A stretch of 64,000 bases of DNA from Alphaproteobacteria bacterium UBA4588 (GTDB taxonomy: Bacteria > Pseudomonadota > Alphaproteobacteria > Rhodobacterales > Rhodobacteraceae): NCBI GenBank assembly GCA_905182195.1, contig CAJJAW010000009.1, forward strand, positions 1 to 64,000, written 5' to 3'. The translations under genes and the position numbers were made by a program. Of the stretch, positions 26,265 through 35,365 are shown in pieces (positions within the stretch are counted from its first letter, which is position 1; each line of letters starts with the position of its first letter). The notes beneath the pieces were generated by a model. It had not been told where the DNA came from. It made no database searches and saw only the letters and a program-made list of their open reading frames with translations.

Positions 26265-26570
26265 ATGCGTTCAATTTTATTTATTGGCTTGACGAGTTTT
26301 AGCTTGCTGGCTGGGTGTACTGTGAAACAGCCGGTAGTCAGTAGCATCACGGCTTCAAACTCAAGAGCTGCTGTATTGGATGGTTATAAAAAAGCCTGCA
26401 TGAATGACTATGGATATAGAGACGAGGGAAGCGATCTTCTGGCTTCATGTATACAATCAAAGGACCAAGCTTTGAAGCCGCAGTCTGAAAAAAAATATAA
26501 ATTAAATGACGATTCCTTTGAAAAGTTCAATGAAATCTTAAGAAAGGGTTCATACACTTTTAAATCTTAA
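26265..26570 (+). CDS. Small putative lipoprotein
   Basis: A 101-residue protein with a lipoprotein signal: a short hydrophobic stretch ends in the lipobox LLAGC at about residue 18. GGGGAAG precedes the ATG. The mature part is polar and has a lysine-rich C-terminal half. Two cysteines (ACMNDYG, SCIQS) recall the paired cysteines of the Sel1 proteins just upstream. Probably anchored to the inner or outer membrane. I do not recognise a family, but its position after two Sel1 genes hints at a shared envelope role. Confidence 0.65.
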   Translation: MRSILFIGLTSFSLLAGCTVKQPVVSSITASNSRAAVLDGYKKACMNDYGYRDEGSDLLASCIQSKDQALKPQSEKKYKLNDDSFEKFNEILRKGSYTFKS

Positions 26571-27216
26571 ACCTTGATAAAAAATAAAGTATGCACCCCA
26601 AAAAAGTTTGTGGCGTTATTGGTAAAGTTACAGTTTTGGAGCAGGGGTAGCGTAGTTTTTAAGTTTTTAGAAATAACTGTTTTTATAATCATTATTGATT
26701 TTTTTATTACGTTATCGTCCTTACAAACTCGGATCTAGGGTAGGCTTTTCATGCTTGCCAACATTTCAGATTCGTAAAATATGGTTAGTGGTTTGAACTC
26801 CACGGGTAACGATTAACTTTATATCTTTTACTAACCATTTGATCCACATGAAATCCCATTTTAGTATGTTTTCTCTATAATTGTACACATGCTTGCCGCC
26901 ACTTCAGAGTGTAAGTTGCTGGGGCTAACTACACGCAATTCATTTCTATGCAGCTAAAATGGTCAAATCTTCCACAAATTAGAAATGTGTACCAATTTAT
27001 CAGTGCGTTAACGTTTTGATGCAAATTACATACTCTAATGTTCTAACACGCTGCATTTGGGTTAATTTTCAATAGCAAAATTCTAGTGCCGTGCAGCAAT
27101 TTTATGCTAATTTTGTTAGTTTGGTACTAGTTCATTATGTAACTATAATTTTTACCATTTGATAAAATTTTTTTTTATGCCAAGATGGTCCCTAAATTAG
27201 CCAGTTGGAGGAACCG
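26571..27216. other. AT-rich intergenic region upstream of preT
   Basis: About 640 bases, strongly AT-rich, without a gene. Its last part is the promoter of the preTA operon, with the RutR-like site at 27151-27166. A weaker similar word, TAACCATTTGATCCA, lies at 26832-26846. No hairpin terminator or RNA gene is evident. Confidence 0.5.
27151..27166. promoter_or_regulatory. Putative RutR operator upstream of preT
   Basis: TTTACCATTTGATAAA matches 11 of 14 fixed positions of the RutR consensus TTGACCAnnTGGTCAA. It ends 50 bases before the preT start. A rutR-like gene lies downstream of the operon, and a better site stands before the amidohydrolase gene, so uracil-responsive control of preTA is likely. 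Confidence 0.6.
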
Positions 27217-28551
27217 ATGACTAGCCAAATGATCTCAGGCATTGCCGCTGACCGTCTTAGTAATGATGAGCTTGCACAGAATTTTGGAGACCTGCATTCT
27301 CCACTTCAACCACATGAGGTGATGGTGGCAGCAGATCGATGCTATTTCTGCCATGACGCACCTTGCATAACGGCATGTCCCACAGACATTGATATTCCAT
27401 TATTTATTCGCCAGATTAGCACTGGAACGCCTGAAGCTGCTGCCAAAACAATATTTGATATGAACATTCTGGGTGGCATGTGCGCGCGCGTCTGTCCGAC
27501 TGAAGAGCTTTGTGAGCAGGCTTGTGTGCGTGAACTAGCTGAAGGCAAACCTGTTGAGATTGGCCGCTTGCAACGCCACGCAACGGATACACTGATGGTG
27601 CAAGACGTTCATCCCTACTCGAGGGCCGCCTCAACTGGAAAAATGGTTGCTGTAGTTGGAGCAGGGCCAGCTGGGCTGTCTTGTGCGCATCGTTTGGCAG
27701 TGCTTGGTACTGATGTCACAATTTATGATGCGCGGCCCAAGGCGGGCGGTCTGAATGAATACGGTATAGCGACTTATAAATCTACGAATGAGTTTGCCGC
27801 TCGGGAAGTCGAATGGTTGCTATCTGTTGGCGGTATTACGGTTGAAAATAACAAAGCCTTAGGTAAAGATATTAATCTTGACGACTTGGCGCGTGATTTT
27901 GATGCGGTTTTTCTTGCTGTTGGATTGGGTGGGGTTAACGCCTTAGACATTGTTGGCGCTGGCAAATCAGGCGTTTCTGACGCTGTTGCTTTTATAGAAA
28001 CGCTCCGCCAAGCGACTGACCTTTCTACTATTCCGATAGGAAGAAATGTTGTCGTAATTGGAGGGGGTATGACTGCGGTTGACGCAGCTGTGCAATCAAA
28101 ATTATTGGGTGCTGAGCAAGTCACCATTGCTTATCGACGTGACCGTGAAGCAATGAGTGCAAGCCGCTATGAGCAAGACCTTGCGGCGAAGCATGGCGTT
28201 AAGTTGATGTTCAACGTGCAGCCAAAAAAGCTTCATGGAAACGGGGCTGTGACCATGCTTGAGCTAGAATATACTGCTGATGAAAAGGGTAAACTTGAGC
28301 CCACAGGCGAAACTCTAAATATTGCTGCAGATCAAGTTTTTACTGCGATTGGTCAAACACTCAAAACTGACGGTAGTCTGGCACTTGAGGGTCAAAAAAT
28401 TGCTGTGAATGGAGTTGGCCGCACTAGCCGTGATGGCGTTTGGGCCGGAGGAGATTGTGCCTCTAGCGGTAATGATCTTACTGTAACGGCCGTTGCTAAA
28501 GGGCGTGATGCTGCAATGGATATTCATATAACCTTTCTGGGAGGCGCGTAA
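27217..28551 (+). CDS. preT: NAD-dependent dihydropyrimidine dehydrogenase, PreT subunit
   Basis: The NADH- and FAD-binding subunit of bacterial dihydropyrimidine dehydrogenase, related to the glutamate synthase small subunit. The start at ATG 27217 follows GGAGGAA. The N-terminal iron-sulfur part has CYFCHDAPCITACPTDIDIP and GGMCARVCPTEELCEQACV. FAD and NAD Rossmann motifs follow as VVGAGPAGLSCAHRLA (near 150) and VVIGGGMTAVDAA. The final GGDCASSGNDLTV is the FAD closing motif. It feeds electrons to PreA (two bases downstream) for uracil or thymine reduction, the first step of the reductive pyrimidine pathway. Confidence 0.93.
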   Translation: MTSQMISGIAADRLSNDELAQNFGDLHSPLQPHEVMVAADRCYFCHDAPCITACPTDIDIPLFIRQISTGTPEAAAKTIFDMNILGGMCARVCPTEELCEQACVRELAEGKPVEIGRLQRHATDTLMVQDVHPYSRAASTGKMVAVVGAGPAGLSCAHRLAVLGTDVTIYDARPKAGGLNEYGIATYKSTNEFAAREVEWLLSVGGITVENNKALGKDINLDDLARDFDAVFLAVGLGGVNALDIVGAGKSGVSDAVAFIETLRQATDLSTIPIGRNVVVIGGGMTAVDAAVQSKLLGAEQVTIAYRRDREAMSASRYEQDLAAKHGVKLMFNVQPKKLHGNGAVTMLELEYTADEKGKLEPTGETLNIAADQVFTAIGQTLKTDGSLALEGQKIAVNGVGRTSRDGVWAGGDCASSGNDLTVTAVAKGRDAAMDIHITFLGGA

Positions 28552-28553
28552 CA

Positions 28554-29859
28554 ATGGCTGATCTAACAACAGATTTTTTGGGTATTAAAAGCCCAAATCC
28601 ATTTTGGCTCGCATCTGCTCCACCGACGGACAAAGAATACAATGTCCGCCGCGCTTTTGAAGCTGGCTGGGGTGGGGTAGTTTGGAAAACGCTTGGTGCT
28701 GAAGGCCCACCTGTCGTGAATGTAAACGGCCCGCGCTATGGCGTGATCCACGGAGCTGATCGCCGGGTACTTGGACTTCAATAATATTGAGCTTATTACG
28801 GACAGATCTTTGGAGGTGAACCTCGAAGAAATCACTCGTGTAAAGAGAGATTACCCTGATCGCGCAATGATCGTATCAATCATGGTACCGTGTGAAGAAC
28901 AGGCATGGAAAGATATTTTGCCTAAAGTAGAAGCCACTGGTGCTGACGGTATAGAGCTGAATTTTGGTTGCCCGCATGGTATGTCGGAACGCGGCATGGG
29001 GGCGGCGGTTGGTCAGGTGCCTGAATATATCGAAATGGTGACACGTTGGTGCAAGCTGTATTATTCCAAACCCGTAATCGTAAAGCTAACACCAAATATA
29101 ACTGACGTACGTTTGCCTGCGGCCGCGGCACGGCGCGGTGGCGCTGATGCGGTATCTCTGATAAATACTATAAATTCTATTATTTCTGTCAATCTTGATT
29201 CCATGAGCCCGGAGCCTTCAATTGATGGCAAGGGCTCCCACGGCGGATACTGCGGTCCTGCTGTCAAACCGATTGCGATGTCTATGGTATCGGAAATTTC
29301 ACGTGCACCAGAAACAGCTGGGATGCCCATATCAGGCATTGGTGGCGTGACCACATGGCGTGATGCGGCCGAATATATTACTCTAGGCTGTGGTAATGTG
29401 CAGGTTTGTACTGCGGCGATGACTTATGGCTTCAAAGTTGTTCAAGAAATGATCACTGGTCTTTCTCAGTGGATGGATGAAAAGGGTCACACCACAATTC
29501 AAGATTTTATGGGGGCTGCCATCCCAAATACAACTGACTGGAAACATTTAAACCTTAACTACATTGCTAAAGCTGAAATCAGCCAAGCTGACTGTATCAG
29601 TTGCGGCCGTTGCTATGCAGCCTGTGAAGATACATCCCACCAAGCCATTGCTATGTCAGATGACCGCACGTTCACGGTGATTGAAGCAGAGTGCGTAGCA
29701 TGTAACTTATGTGTTGAGGTCTGCCCTGTTGAAAATTGCATCACGATGGTGAAACAAGAAGCGGGAACGGTTGATCTCCGGACTGGCGAAACTGTATCGG
29801 CTGATTACGCCAACTGGACTACACACCGTAACAATCCAGGCGCTGTGGCTGCTGAATAA
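28554..29859 (+). pseudogene. preA: NAD-dependent dihydropyrimidine dehydrogenase, PreA subunit, frameshifted
   Basis: The FMN- and Fe-S-binding catalytic subunit, split into frames 28554-28784 (LGIKSPNPFWLASAPPT, RAFEAGWGGVVWKTLG) and 28771-29859. Deleting one base near 28780 restores the continuous reading RRVLGLNNIELITDR, so a single inserted base explains the break. The second part has LNFGCPHGMSERGMG around the catalytic loop and two ferredoxin clusters at the C-terminus (CISCGRCYAAC and CVACNLCVEVCP). The length of about 434 residues is normal. In an otherwise complete pathway, sequencing error is more likely than loss. Confidence 0.88.
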
Positions 29860-29905
29860 CCGAACGATGTATAGCGCGCCTTTAACAGTAGCGCGCTATA
29901 CAATT

Positions 29906-30508
29906 TTAGACTGTTAGCATTCGGCGCAACATATCCTCAAAATAGCGTTCGGCGTCTGGAAAATGATCCCCTTCACCAAGGACAGCCTGTACTTGTACAT
30001 CAAAGTCGGCGTAGTGCTGTGTCATTGCCCAGATCGAAAAAATAAGGTGATGCGCATCTACTGAACGAATTAACCCGGCACTCGACCACTTGTTCATCAG
30101 TTGTACCAAAGAGCTGACCACCTCGCGTAATTCTCCCTTCAAAGCATCCTTAATTCGTGGTGCCCCTTGGATGATTTCATTTGCATAAAGCCGACTCTCG
30201 CGTGGATATAGACGGCTCATCATCATCTTGTGTTTTGCGTAACCCAATATTTCTTCGATCGGATCACCATCTGGGTTGATGTCGCGAACAGGTTTGAGCC
30301 AATGCGCGAGAAGTTGAGTAAGCAGGGCCTCATAGATAGCTTCTTTAGACGCAAAATAGTATAGAATGTTAGGCTTTGAGAGGCCAGATTCAGTTGCGAT
30401 TTGGTCTAGTGTTGAACCCCTAAAACCAAACTGTGAAAAGATTTTTAGACCTGCGTCCATAATGACTGAATGGTTTCTTTTTTGGATGCGGGTTTCATAC
30501 TTGCTCAT
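29906..30508 (-). CDS. rutR: TetR-family regulator, RutR-like
   Basis: A 200-residue TetR-type regulator. The N-terminal helix-turn-helix reads FRGSTLDQIATESGLSKPNILYYFASKEAIYEALL, very close to RutR, which senses uracil. The C-terminal part has YPRESRLYANEIIQGAP and TQHYADFDVQ, both RutR-type. It reads convergently toward preA and divergently from the amidohydrolase gene at 30690, with a consensus RutR box between. This fits autoregulation and control of pyrimidine catabolism. I judge the RutR assignment strong on motifs plus context. Confidence 0.88.
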   Translation of the reverse strand: MSKYETRIQKRNHSVIMDAGLKIFSQFGFRGSTLDQIATESGLSKPNILYYFASKEAIYEALLTQLLAHWLKPVRDINPDGDPIEEILGYAKHKMMMSRLYPRESRLYANEIIQGAPRIKDALKGELREVVSSLVQLMNKWSSAGLIRSVDAHHLIFSIWAMTQHYADFDVQVQAVLGEGDHFPDAERYFEDMLRRMLTV

Positions 30509-30628
30509 AATTAGTCATCCCATAGAAAACCCAAGCGAGTAAATGACAAAATTTGTGCACTACGAAAACTGCTGCGTAATCTACAACAGCAATTCCTTGA
30601 CTCGTACTGAACCTCTGATAGCGTTACT

Positions 30629-30644
30629 TTTACCAGTTGGTCAA
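30629..30644. promoter_or_regulatory. Putative RutR operator in the rutR/amidohydrolase divergent region
   Basis: TTTACCAGTTGGTCAA matches 13 of 14 fixed positions of TTGACCAnnTGGTCAA. It ends 45 bases before the ATG at 30690 and lies about 120 bases upstream of rutR. A further half-site-like word, TGACCATTAA, follows within 25 bases. Repression relieved by uracil would control both directions. Confidence 0.78.
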
Positions 30645-30689
30645 AATAATTGACTGACCATTAAACATAGCTGAGTGGGGGCCTAATCT

Positions 30690-31940
30690 ATGGCTGCAAT
30701 TGCAGAAAACCTAAAGATTAACAGTGAGCGTCTTTGGGATAGCCTAATGGAAATGGCAAAAATAGGGCCCGGTGTTGCGGGCGGCAATAATCGCCAAACT
30801 GTGACTGATGAAGACAGCGAAGGTCGACACTTGTTTCAAAAGTGGTGTGAGTCTGCTGGTTGTTCCATGGGTTTAGATCAAATGGGCAATATGTTTGCGA
30901 GACGCGAGGGTGCAGACCCAGACGCCTTTCCTGTATACGTGGGCTCGCATTTGGATACGCAACCAACCGGCGGGAAATATGACGGTGTACTTGGCGTTCT
31001 TGGTGGTCTGGAACTACTGCGCACGATGAATGACCTTGATATCAAGACTAAGCACCCGATTGTTGTCACTAATTGGACGAATGAAGAAGGCACACGCTAT
31101 GCTCCGGCCATGTTATCTTCTGGGGTTTTTGCTGGTCTGCACACCCAGGATTGGGCGTATAATCGTTTAGACTCCGAAGGTAAGACGTTTGGTGATGAAC
31201 TGGTGCGTATTGGTTGGCGCGGCGAGGAAACAGTAGGCGCTCGCAAAATGCACGCATTCTTTGAGCTGCATATAGAACAGGGCCCTATTCTGGAGGCAAA
31301 AAAGAAACAGATTGGTGTTGTAACCCACGGTCAGGGTCTGTCTTGGACTGAAGTCACTATCATTGGAAAAGACGCGCATACTGGATCTACACCAATGCCC
31401 ATGCGTAAGAATGCCGGCTTAGCTATGGCTCATATTTTGGCTAAGGTTGACGAAATAGCTATGTCGCATGCGCCTCATGCTGTTGGGGCCGCTGGCCACA
31501 TTAATGTATATCCGAACTCGCGCAACGTGATCCCAGGCAAAGTTGTATTTACCGTTGATTTTCGATCACCTGAGTTGGCTGTCATTACGGATATGGAGGC
31601 ACGGCTGCGTGTAGACGCTCAGTCCATTTGTGATGAGATGGGCATGGAGGTTTTATTTGAAAAAGTGGGTGGATTTGATCCTGTGGCGTTTGATGAGACA
31701 TGTGTGGGCGCAGTGCGCAGTGCTGCAGTGAGGCTAGGCTACAGTCACATGGACTTAATTTCTGGTGCGGGCCACGACGCTTGTTGGATAAACCGTGTTG
31801 CGCCAACTGCGATGATTATGTGCCCCTGTGTTGACGGCCTTAGCCATAATGAATCCGAAGAAATTAGCCGCGAATGGGCTGCGGCTGGAACTGATGTTTT
31901 ATTGCATGCCGTTTTAGAGACTGCAATTATCACGACTTAA
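30690..31940 (+). CDS. Zn-dependent amidohydrolase, beta-ureidopropionase type (HyuC/PydC)
   Basis: A 416-residue M20-family N-carbamoyl amidohydrolase, the third enzyme of reductive pyrimidine breakdown, giving beta-alanine, CO2 and ammonia. Metal and catalytic residues are in GSHLDTQPTGGKYDG (near 90), TNWTNEEGTRYAP (near 130) and ELHIEQGP (near 195), with a late GAGHDACWI supplying the last ligand. The small dimerisation domain is in the middle. It precedes dihydropyrimidinase in the same operon and lies under a RutR box, which favours beta-ureidopropionase over N-carbamoyl-L-amino-acid hydrolase, though they share motifs. Confidence 0.9.
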   Translation: MAAIAENLKINSERLWDSLMEMAKIGPGVAGGNNRQTVTDEDSEGRHLFQKWCESAGCSMGLDQMGNMFARREGADPDAFPVYVGSHLDTQPTGGKYDGVLGVLGGLELLRTMNDLDIKTKHPIVVTNWTNEEGTRYAPAMLSSGVFAGLHTQDWAYNRLDSEGKTFGDELVRIGWRGEETVGARKMHAFFELHIEQGPILEAKKKQIGVVTHGQGLSWTEVTIIGKDAHTGSTPMPMRKNAGLAMAHILAKVDEIAMSHAPHAVGAAGHINVYPNSRNVIPGKVVFTVDFRSPELAVITDMEARLRVDAQSICDEMGMEVLFEKVGGFDPVAFDETCVGAVRSAAVRLGYSHMDLISGAGHDACWINRVAPTAMIMCPCVDGLSHNESEEISREWAAAGTDVLLHAVLETAIITT

Positions 31941-31978
31941 GTGCGAGAAGTGTCGACCTAAAAGGCAAGGAGATTAAA

Positions 31979-33433
31979 ATGACCAAAGTTATCAAAAACG
32001 GTACAATTGTTACCCATGATCTGACTTATAAAGCTGATGTCTTAATTGATGGTGGTAAGGTTACCGAGATTGGACAGGACTTGTCTGGAGAGGAACAATT
32101 GGACGCGACTGGTTGCTATGTCATGCCCGGTGGTATTGATCCGCACACCCATCTTGAAATGCCATTTATGGGTACTTACTCAACGGATGATTTTGAAAGT
32201 GGAACACGCGCCGCACTTGCGGGTGGAACAACGATGGTCATCGATTTTGCACTACCCAGCCCAGGCCAAGGTCTGCACGATGCACTCAAGATGTGGGACA
32301 ATAAATCTACACGCGCAAATTGTGATTATTCTTTTCATATGGCTGTAACGTGGTGGGGTGAGCAAGTTTTTAATGAGATGGAATCCGTCATCAAAGACCG
32401 TGGCATCAACACTTTCAAACACTTCATGGCTTACAAAGGTGCGTTGATGGTCAATGATGATGAGCTTTATGCGAGTTTTAGCCGACTTTCCGAACTTGGT
32501 GGAATAGCAATGGTTCATGCCGAAAATGGTGATGTTGTGGCTGAATTGTCTGCTAAGCTTTTAGCTGAAGGCAACACTGGGCCTGAAGCGCATGCTTATT
32601 CACGCCCCCCACAGGTTGAGGGCGAAGCTACGAACCGTGCAATTATGATTGCTGATATGGCAGGTGTTCCTCTTTATGTCGTACACACTTCTTGTGAAGA
32701 TTCTCACGAAGCTATTCGCCGCGCACGGCAGCAAGGTAAGAGGGTATGGGGTGAACCATTAATCCAGCATCTTACACTCGATGAGAGTGAATATTTTAAT
32801 AAAGATTGGGACCATGCCGCACGCCGTGTAATGTCGCCTCCGTTTAGGAATAAGCAGCACCAAGACAGCCTTTGGGCTGGCCTGCAGTCCGGTTCTCTGA
32901 GTGTTGTGGCCACAGATCATTGCGCATTTTCTACGGACCAAAAACGATTTGGTTTGGAAGATTTTACAAAAATTCCGAACGGCACGGGTGGGCTTGAAGA
33001 TAGGATGCCAATGCTTTGGACGCACGGCGTAGAGACGGGGCGTTTGACCCCAAATGAGTTTGTTGCAGTAACTTCAACAAACATCGCTAAAATCCTTAAT
33101 TGCTACCCTAAAAAAGGTGGAATCCTAGTTGGGGCGGATGCTGATATCGTTGTCTGGGACCCCAATAAACAAAAAACGATTTTGGCCGCCAATCAGCAGT
33201 CTGCCATCGACTACAACGTCTTTGAGGGCAAAAAAGTTAAAGGCCTTCCGCGCTTCACACTGACACGTGGCCAAGTGGCTATTTATGATGGTGAAATTCG
33301 TACAGAAGAAGGTCACGGAAAATTTGTTAAACGTGAGGGAAATACAGCCACGAACAAGGCACTATCGTCTTGGAAAGCCATAACATCGCCTCGCCCTGTC
33401 GAACGTACAGGCATTCCTGCTAGCGGAGTCTAA
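31979..33433 (+). CDS. Dihydropyrimidinase
   Basis: A 484-residue cyclic amidohydrolase of the D-hydantoinase/dihydropyrimidinase family. The metal site includes GGIDPHTHLEMPF, a carboxylated lysine region FKHFMAYKGAL near residue 150, the His in MVHAENGDVVAELS, and ATDHCAFSTDQK near residue 315. It opens dihydrouracil to N-carbamoyl-beta-alanine, the substrate of the preceding amidohydrolase. It begins 38 bases after that gene with AAGGAGA upstream. It completes the three-step pathway PreTA, dihydropyrimidinase, ureidopropionase. Confidence 0.93.
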   Translation: MTKVIKNGTIVTHDLTYKADVLIDGGKVTEIGQDLSGEEQLDATGCYVMPGGIDPHTHLEMPFMGTYSTDDFESGTRAALAGGTTMVIDFALPSPGQGLHDALKMWDNKSTRANCDYSFHMAVTWWGEQVFNEMESVIKDRGINTFKHFMAYKGALMVNDDELYASFSRLSELGGIAMVHAENGDVVAELSAKLLAEGNTGPEAHAYSRPPQVEGEATNRAIMIADMAGVPLYVVHTSCEDSHEAIRRARQQGKRVWGEPLIQHLTLDESEYFNKDWDHAARRVMSPPFRNKQHQDSLWAGLQSGSLSVVATDHCAFSTDQKRFGLEDFTKIPNGTGGLEDRMPMLWTHGVETGRLTPNEFVAVTSTNIAKILNCYPKKGGILVGADADIVVWDPNKQKTILAANQQSAIDYNVFEGKKVKGLPRFTLTRGQVAIYDGEIRTEEGHGKFVKREGNTATNKALSSWKAITSPRPVERTGIPASGV

Positions 33434-33476
33434 TTCAGTAAGCTAGGTTTTGACTTCATTCGAACAGGAGACAACA

Positions 33477-33626
33477 TTGAGGCATGAGGTCAGGATCACA
33501 GCAGAAAAACTTCACTTGACCTTCAAGACAAACGACGGTCCTGTAAGTGCTCTTCAAGATATAAGTTCTGAAGTGAATAAGTGTGATTTTGTTAGTTTTA
33601 TAAAAGGTTTTTGTGGTGCAATCTGA
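33477..33626 (+). pseudogene. Degenerate N-terminal fragment of an ABC ATPase
   Basis: A short frame encodes EKLHLTFKTNDGPVSALQD, then EVNKCDFVSFIKGFCG and a stop. It aligns residue for residue with the start of the intact ATPase gene just downstream (LDLTFVTSDGPVHALKN, KVNKGEFVSFIGPSGCG) and ends exactly where the Walker A Lys-Thr-Thr should follow. The fragment overlaps the first bases of the intact gene. At DNA level the copies differ greatly, so this is an old tandem paralogue remnant. It begins with TTG after an AGGAG-like word. Confidence 0.75.
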
Positions 33627-34395
33627 AGTAATAAATGTTTCGAACCTTGATCTTACATTTGTGACGAGTGATGGGCCTGTCCATGCTCTGAAAAACGTTG
33701 ACTTAAAAGTTAATAAGGGTGAATTTGTATCTTTTATTGGACCATCTGGTTGTGGAAAAACCACTTTATTAAGGGTTTTAGCAGATTTAGATGAACCAAC
33801 TGACGGCGAGGTGACAGTAAATGGTGTCAGCCCGAGAGAAGCTCGAGAGGCTAGAGCATATGGCTATGTTTTTCAGGCGGCTGGTCTATATCCTTGGCGT
33901 AACGTAGCCGCAAATGTAAAGTTGCCTCTAGAAATTATGGGTTATTCGAAAGAGGAACAGCTCAAAAGAGTAAAAAAGGTTCTTGATTTGGTAGAGCTGA
34001 CAGGTTTTGAAAAAAAATATCCTTGGCAACTTTCTGGTGGAATGCAGCAAAGGGCTAGTATAGCTAGAGCTTTAGCCTTTGATGCTGACATATTATTTAT
34101 GGATGAGCCATTTGGTGCTTTAGATGAAATCGTTCGTGATCATTTAAATAAGCAATTGCTAGAACTGTGGAAATCTACAAACAAAACAATTTGCTTTGTG
34201 ACCCATTCGATACCAGAGGCTGTATACCTGTCTACGAAAATTGTTGTTATGTCGCCGAGACCTGGGCGAATTGTTGATATAATAGACAGTAATCTACCCT
34301 CAGACCGGCCTCTTGAAATTAGAGACTCTAAAGAGTTTATTGAAATATCTCAAAGAGTTCGAGAAGGTTTACGTGCGGGCCATAGTGATGATTAA
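33613..34395 (+). CDS. ABC transporter ATP-binding protein (nitrate/sulfonate/pyrimidine-type)
   Basis: An ATPase subunit of a SsuB/TauB/ThiZ-type importer, 260 residues. The start is GTG 33613 or GTG 33616. Walker A is GPSGCGKTT, the Q-loop is YVFQAAGLYPWR, the signature is LSGGMQQRASIARAL, Walker B is ILFMDEPFGALDE, and the H-loop is FVTHSIPEAVY. Two permeases and a ThiY-like binding protein follow, and the gene overlaps the first permease by eight bases. Position after the pyrimidine genes suggests uptake of a pyrimidine or related base, as in other pyd loci. Confidence 0.92.
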   Translation: MVQSEVINVSNLDLTFVTSDGPVHALKNVDLKVNKGEFVSFIGPSGCGKTTLLRVLADLDEPTDGEVTVNGVSPREAREARAYGYVFQAAGLYPWRNVAANVKLPLEIMGYSKEEQLKRVKKVLDLVELTGFEKKYPWQLSGGMQQRASIARALAFDADILFMDEPFGALDEIVRDHLNKQLLELWKSTNKTICFVTHSIPEAVYLSTKIVVMSPRPGRIVDIIDSNLPSDRPLEIRDSKEFIEISQRVREGLRAGHSDD

Positions 34396-35278
34396 AAAGT
34401 TGTGGACAGGCTCAGATAGTAAAATACTGCCCGTTTTTTGCATAATAACTTTTATTGTAATAATCTGGTATGGATTTTCTATAATTCTGAATGCTCCATG
34501 GGAATATGATAAAGCTAAAAGAAATTCGATTACATTATCAAAGACTGAATTAGTGAACCAAACGTGGTCACAAAAAAGGCCAAAATTGCCAACGCCACAT
34601 CAGGTTGCAAAAGAGATGTGGGATACCACTGTAAATAAAAAAATAACTTCTAAAAGATCACTAATCTATCATGGCTTAATTACTTTTTATGAAACAATCT
34701 ATGGCTTTGCTTTTGGAACCGGTCTTGGTATTCTATTAGCACTAGGAATAGTTTATAATAGGGCAACCGCAATGAGTGTCATGCCTTGGATAGTTACTAG
34801 TCAAACCATCCCTATACTTGCCATTGCGCCAATGATTGTTGTCGCATTAGGGTCTGCTGGATTTAGTGGTTTGATGCCAATTGTAATTATCTCAATGTAT
34901 CTCTCGTTCTTTCCGGTAGTGGTGGGCATGGTCAAAGGCCTTAAAAGCCCAGAACAATTGGATATTGACCAAATGAAGACTTGGTCTGCCTCCAAATCAC
35001 AAGTTTTATTTAAATTGAGAGCACCAAAATCGACACCGTATCTTTTTACATCATTGAAGTTAGGTATGGCTGCTTCAGTAGTAGGCGCAATTGTCGGAGA
35101 GCTCCCATCTGGTGGTGGTGGAGGGCTTGGCTTTAGAATGCTTTCGGGAAGTACTTTTGGCAACACTTTGCACATTTGGAGCGGTTTGTTTTCTGCGGCA
35201 ATACTCGCAGGCTCCCTGATTGCTATAATTAGTATTATTCAAAGAATTGTATTAAAAAGAATGGCTTTGGAAACATGA
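34388..35278 (+). CDS. ABC transporter permease (SsuC/ThiX-type), first subunit
   Basis: An inner-membrane permease of 296 residues with a BPD_transp_1 core. ATG 34388 overlaps the ATPase stop; the frame opens at 34313, but that stretch lies within the ATPase. A long periplasmic or linker segment follows the first hydrophobic stretch (PWEYDKAKRNS through RPKLPTPHQ), as in some ThiX-type permeases. The core has LAIAPMIVVALGSAGFS and the ATPase-contacting region ASKSQVLFKLRAPKSTPYLF. It overlaps a 26-codon frame by ATGA. It would pair with the second permease at 35366. Confidence 0.9.
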   Translation: MIKKLWTGSDSKILPVFCIITFIVIIWYGFSIILNAPWEYDKAKRNSITLSKTELVNQTWSQKRPKLPTPHQVAKEMWDTTVNKKITSKRSLIYHGLITFYETIYGFAFGTGLGILLALGIVYNRATAMSVMPWIVTSQTIPILAIAPMIVVALGSAGFSGLMPIVIISMYLSFFPVVVGMVKGLKSPEQLDIDQMKTWSASKSQVLFKLRAPKSTPYLFTSLKLGMAASVVGAIVGELPSGGGGGLGFRMLSGSTFGNTLHIWSGLFSAAILAGSLIAIISIIQRIVLKRMALET

Positions 35279-35355
35279 TGCTATATTTTGCTGGGGCAAT
35301 TAGTTTTTGGATTTTAGCGTGGTTGGTAAATATTTGGATAGCACGATCAAAATGA
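35275..35355 (+). CDS. Small single-span membrane peptide between two permease genes
   Basis: A 26-residue frame starts in an ATGA overlap with the preceding permease stop. It encodes MMLYFAGAISF followed by WILAWLVNIW and ends ARSK: one hydrophobic helix with a basic tail. The tight coupling and hydrophobic pattern support real translation, but the length is short enough for chance. If real it may stabilise the heterodimeric permease. It occupies nearly the whole 87-base gap between the two permeases. Confidence 0.45.
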   Translation: MMLYFAGAISFWILAWLVNIWIARSK

Positions 35356-35365
35356 AAATAAAATA

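Noticed and set aside
26831-26846. Third RutR-like word upstream of preT
   Set aside because: Matches only about 10 of 14 positions and lies about 370 bases from the start; kept only as a remark.
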